Shown: positions 61,281 through 64,000 of the stretch, in pieces
Position numbering within the stretch: the stretch's first letter is position 1
Layout: every line of letters begins with the position of its first letter
Made by a program: the position numbers and the translations under genes
Source: Sapria himalayana
Lineage: Eukaryota; Streptophyta; Magnoliopsida; Malpighiales; Rafflesiaceae
Reading direction: 5' to 3'
DNA: 64,000 nt
NCBI GenBank assembly: GCA_029783825.1
Contig: JAREIK010000721.1
Location: 31,156 to 95,155, forward strand
Notes under the pieces: generated by a model
Database searches by the model: none
Told to the model about the DNA's origin: nothing
The model's input: the letters and a program-made list of their open reading frames with translations, nothing else

Positions 61281-64000
61281 TAGGGCTGCTCATGGGACTC
61301 GTAGATTCGCGACCCGAACCAAAGTCTTGTCCCGAAAGAATCAGGACTGATAAAATCTATTGACTTTGACTTTTCCCATCCCGTTCTCTCACGTATTTTT
61401 TCTTTTGGGACGGTTCCAGATCTTAAGCAATATCCATCCCGAGAACCGTCCCGTCCTAAAAAACCGATTCTAGAACAAGGAATATATATATATATATAAC
61501 ATGAAGATGCCACCAAATCCTCTACTGCCCATCCAATTCCAACGCACCTATCGCTGTTCCGATGAGTTCCAAGCCACCTCACGCCATTCCAGCCATGTTC
61601 AATTAGGCCCAGCCCTTGTCCATCTCACTTCTGGTTGCCTCCACCGTGTCTCAAATGTCACCAGCCTTTTAGTTTGTTTTTCTGATGAGAATTGAGTGAT
61701 TAATTATTATTATTATGTGTCTCAATCATTTTTGTTGAGTATTGGTTGTGGTGTTGTGGTTGGACCGAATGAGTGGGCTGAATGTGTTATAGTCACTTTT
61801 GTCGAGATTGCTTGTTTGAAATATTTATACGTATTTATGCTTAACATATCATATTAATTAATGGCAATGCAAATGACACAATCCACAGGTAAATGAAAAA
61901 TATAATAAATTGAAGATGATCACATATCAAATGATCAAAGTACTTGTAAATCCAATTATCATCCTTTCACGAAGCCTCCTTTTGTTTCACTAAGTTCTTC
62001 AATTCCAATTGTAAAAGAAAGTCAAGGTACATATGAACCTCAAGCTCATAAAAGGTATAAGTCTGTTGTTTGGCAAACTTATCAGATATTAGTGGATTCA
62101 GAGAGAAATGAAACTGGTTGGGCAGCTTGTATATGCTGTAGAAAAGAATACTTGGCAAAATTTAATCAAGGTACTTTGGATCTTTGGAAATACTTGAGAA
62201 AGACACTTAGGAAATTTCCACACAAAAAAGAAATAATAGAAGCTCACAATGGTAAAGACAAGTCACAATCTTTGTTGAGTTTCACTAAAGGTACTAGTTT
62301 AGAGGATAAAAAATTAACTTGTTGGCAATTTGATCAACAACTATTTAGAGAGGCTTTTGTGAAAATGATCATAAAAGATGAATTGCCTTTTTGTTTTGTT
62401 GAGAGGGATGAGTTTAATGAGTTTTGTGAAGTTAGTGTGCCTTAATTTAAAATTCCATCTAGGCACTCTATACTGAGGGATTGTTTTTCTTTGTTTGTGA
62501 AGGAAAAAAAGTAATTATTTGATAGCATATCATCTCATTGTTGTAGAGTTTCATTGACTACCGACACTTGGACTAGCATTCAAAATTTGTATTATATATG
62601 TTTGGCTGTTCATTTCATTGATTCTCAATGGAATATGCATAAAAGAATTTTGAACATTTGTGCAAATAAAAGTCATTCTAGAGTTAATATTAGAAATGCT
62701 ATTGAGTTTTGCATGAATGAATGGAGTTTAAGAAAGTTGAAGTTCATTACTGTTGACAATGCATCAAATAATGATGTTGTAGTTGAACAATTGAAAAAAT
62801 GGCTTGTGAAGAAAAGTCTTGTACCTTTGAGAGGCGAGCATTTTCATATGAGATGTTGTGCTCATATCCTAAACTTAATTGTCAGAGATGGCATTGCAAT
62901 AGTTGAGGGTGCTATTCAAAAAATTTGAGGAGTGGTTAAATATGCGAGAAGCAGTCCTAAAAGATTAGATATGTTTAAGTTATGTGTTGAAGAAGCAAAC
63001 TTGACATATGGATCTTCATTACTATTAGATTGTCCTACAAGATGGAATTCATCTTATTTGATGCTACAAATTGATATAAAATATCCAAAAGATTTTGATA
63101 AGTTGGAGGACAAAGACAAAAGGTTTTTGAAAAAGTTTGGTTCAAACATTCCAACTGAGAGAGACTGTACAAATGCCATAATTTTGGCTCGTTTCTTGAA
63201 AACTTTTTATGAGGTAACTTATAAATTTTCTGGCTCATAATATTCTACCACTAGTATTTATTTTCCTGAGGTTATTCGAATTTTAAAAAAAATTGAGCTT
63301 TATGAAAATAGTAGAGATACAATGGTGTCTAAAATGGGTATGAAAATTAGGCATAAATTCAACAAATATTGGGGTTCTCTTCAGTCAAAAAATATTATGC
63401 TTTTTGTAGCAGTTGTGTTGGATCCAAGATATAAGCTCAAATATCTCAAGGTTAAGTACACTTAGCATTATGGAGAGGAATTGGCAAAAAATTTGTTGAA
63501 AAAGGTTATAAATGCATTAAATGAGATGATGGATGATTATAAAGATTTAAATGAAGATGAATCAAAAGAAGATGATTTCTCTTCTACTGTGTTGAAGAAA
63601 AATGATAATTTCTTTGATGGTAGTGATACTTATGTTGATGATTTTTTTGTTGAATTGGAGAAACAACAAGAAGTTGCAGTTTTGGAAGAGGTGGATAGGT
63701 AGTTGGAAGACAAACTTGAAAATAATAGAATTGATTTTGATCTTCTAAACTGGTGGAAGGTAAATGAGGGTAGGTATCCTTCTTTGGCAAATGTAGCTAG
63801 AGATGTATTTGCTATCCAAGCATCTACTGTTACCTATGAATCTACATTTAGAACTGGGGGAAGAACTTTAAATAAATTTAGGAGTTGTTTAACACCTATT
63901 ACAGCTGAAGTTCTCATATGTCTACAAGATTGGTTGAGACGCCCAAACAAACCTATTGAAATTGAAGAATTAGTTCAAGACCTTGATGATAATGAATCAG
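61281..64000 (+). mobile_element. hAT superfamily DNA transposon, copy 2 (right end outside window)
   Basis: The left inverted repeat (61281-61299, starting TAGGGCTGCTCATGG) matches the reverse complement of copy 1's right end at 18 of 19 positions, better than copy 1's own left end. Subterminal CCGTCCC motifs, the short TA run and a short ATT run follow the plan of copy 1. The element is cut by the window end just where the predicted intron begins. Confidence 0.92.
61861..64000 (+). pseudogene. hAT transposase pseudogene, copy 2 (partial)
   Basis: From ATG 61861 to the window end the homologous protein stays in one frame for 713 codons, interrupted only by nine stops (61894, 61903, 61906, 62443, 62512, 62926, 63238, 63463 and 63700). 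No frameshift is needed. The BED region has Cys 90/93, but the partner His and Cys of a standard finger read Tyr and Leu (KYLRKTL). Catalytic Asp 235 is in TTDTWTS and Asp 299 in VDNASNN. The RCCAHILNL motif is intact, and Glu 660 is in TYESTF within the C-terminal dimerisation region (LLNWWKVNE, then ARDVFAIQAS). All three catalytic acidic residues remain. The stops make it inactive. Four stops coincide with stops in copy 1. Confidence 0.9.

Noticed and set aside
1..64000. CRISPR array, because of many similarly spaced repeats with palindromes
   Set aside because: The repeat unit is about 600 bp and homologous throughout, with no short repeats separated by unique spacers. The content is that of a plant nuclear genome.
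1..64000. True interstitial telomere array
   Set aside because: No run of exact TTTAGGG repeats longer than about two units exists. The satellite blocks are in 8 bp phase and the element A blocks are heavily degenerate.
25995..64000. A functional, possibly domesticated, transposase gene
   Set aside because: Both copies have many in-frame stops, copy 1 also has frameshifts, and terminal inverted repeats are retained. This is ordinary transposon decay and not a host gene.

Overview
This window looks like non-genic plant nuclear heterochromatin. It is very A+T-rich (by eye above 80%) and contains no intact protein-coding gene, rRNA, tRNA or CRISPR array. The plant assignment rests on two decayed hAT transposons of the Ac/RICESLEEPER type and on short TTTAGGG-like tracts. 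I cannot name the species.

Layout. About 80 diverged copies of one A+T-rich satellite monomer, mostly 575-610 bp with 740-770 bp variants, fill nearly everything. Orientation: minus at 1-228, plus at about 229-34132, minus at about 34133-53525, plus again from about 53526. Into this array are set three copies of an unclassified 2.5 kb element (A: 1411-3507, 14467-16956 and, inverted, 40149-42641), two copies of an unclassified 556 bp element (B: 6959-7514 and 19979-20534), and two hAT elements (25995-29720, complete with 8 bp target duplications; 61281-64000, cut by the window end).

Monomer structure. Each monomer has (1) a block of 10-11 degenerate 8 bp repeats of the form TTTAGNGG, (2) a palindrome with an 18 bp core, CAAAGGTTATAACCTTTG, reaching 32 bp in the best copies, and (3) in many copies, about 270-280 bp further on, a second palindrome centred on AAGCTT. 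The long monomers carry an extra module of about 150 bp that duplicates part of the monomer.

History. A and the satellite around it share order and junctions at all three sites, so they spread by segmental duplication, not by separate insertions. The two hAT copies lie in the same monomer position with matching upstream flanks, and they share four in-frame stops as well as having private ones. The source copy was therefore probably already dead when the segment was duplicated. Three orientation switches join monomers at short microhomologies. The most recent event I see is a nearly identical 615 bp tandem duplication at 53966-55190.

No gene set works together here. The points of interest are the internal design of the satellite (phased octamers plus a dyad palindrome) and the readable order of duplications.
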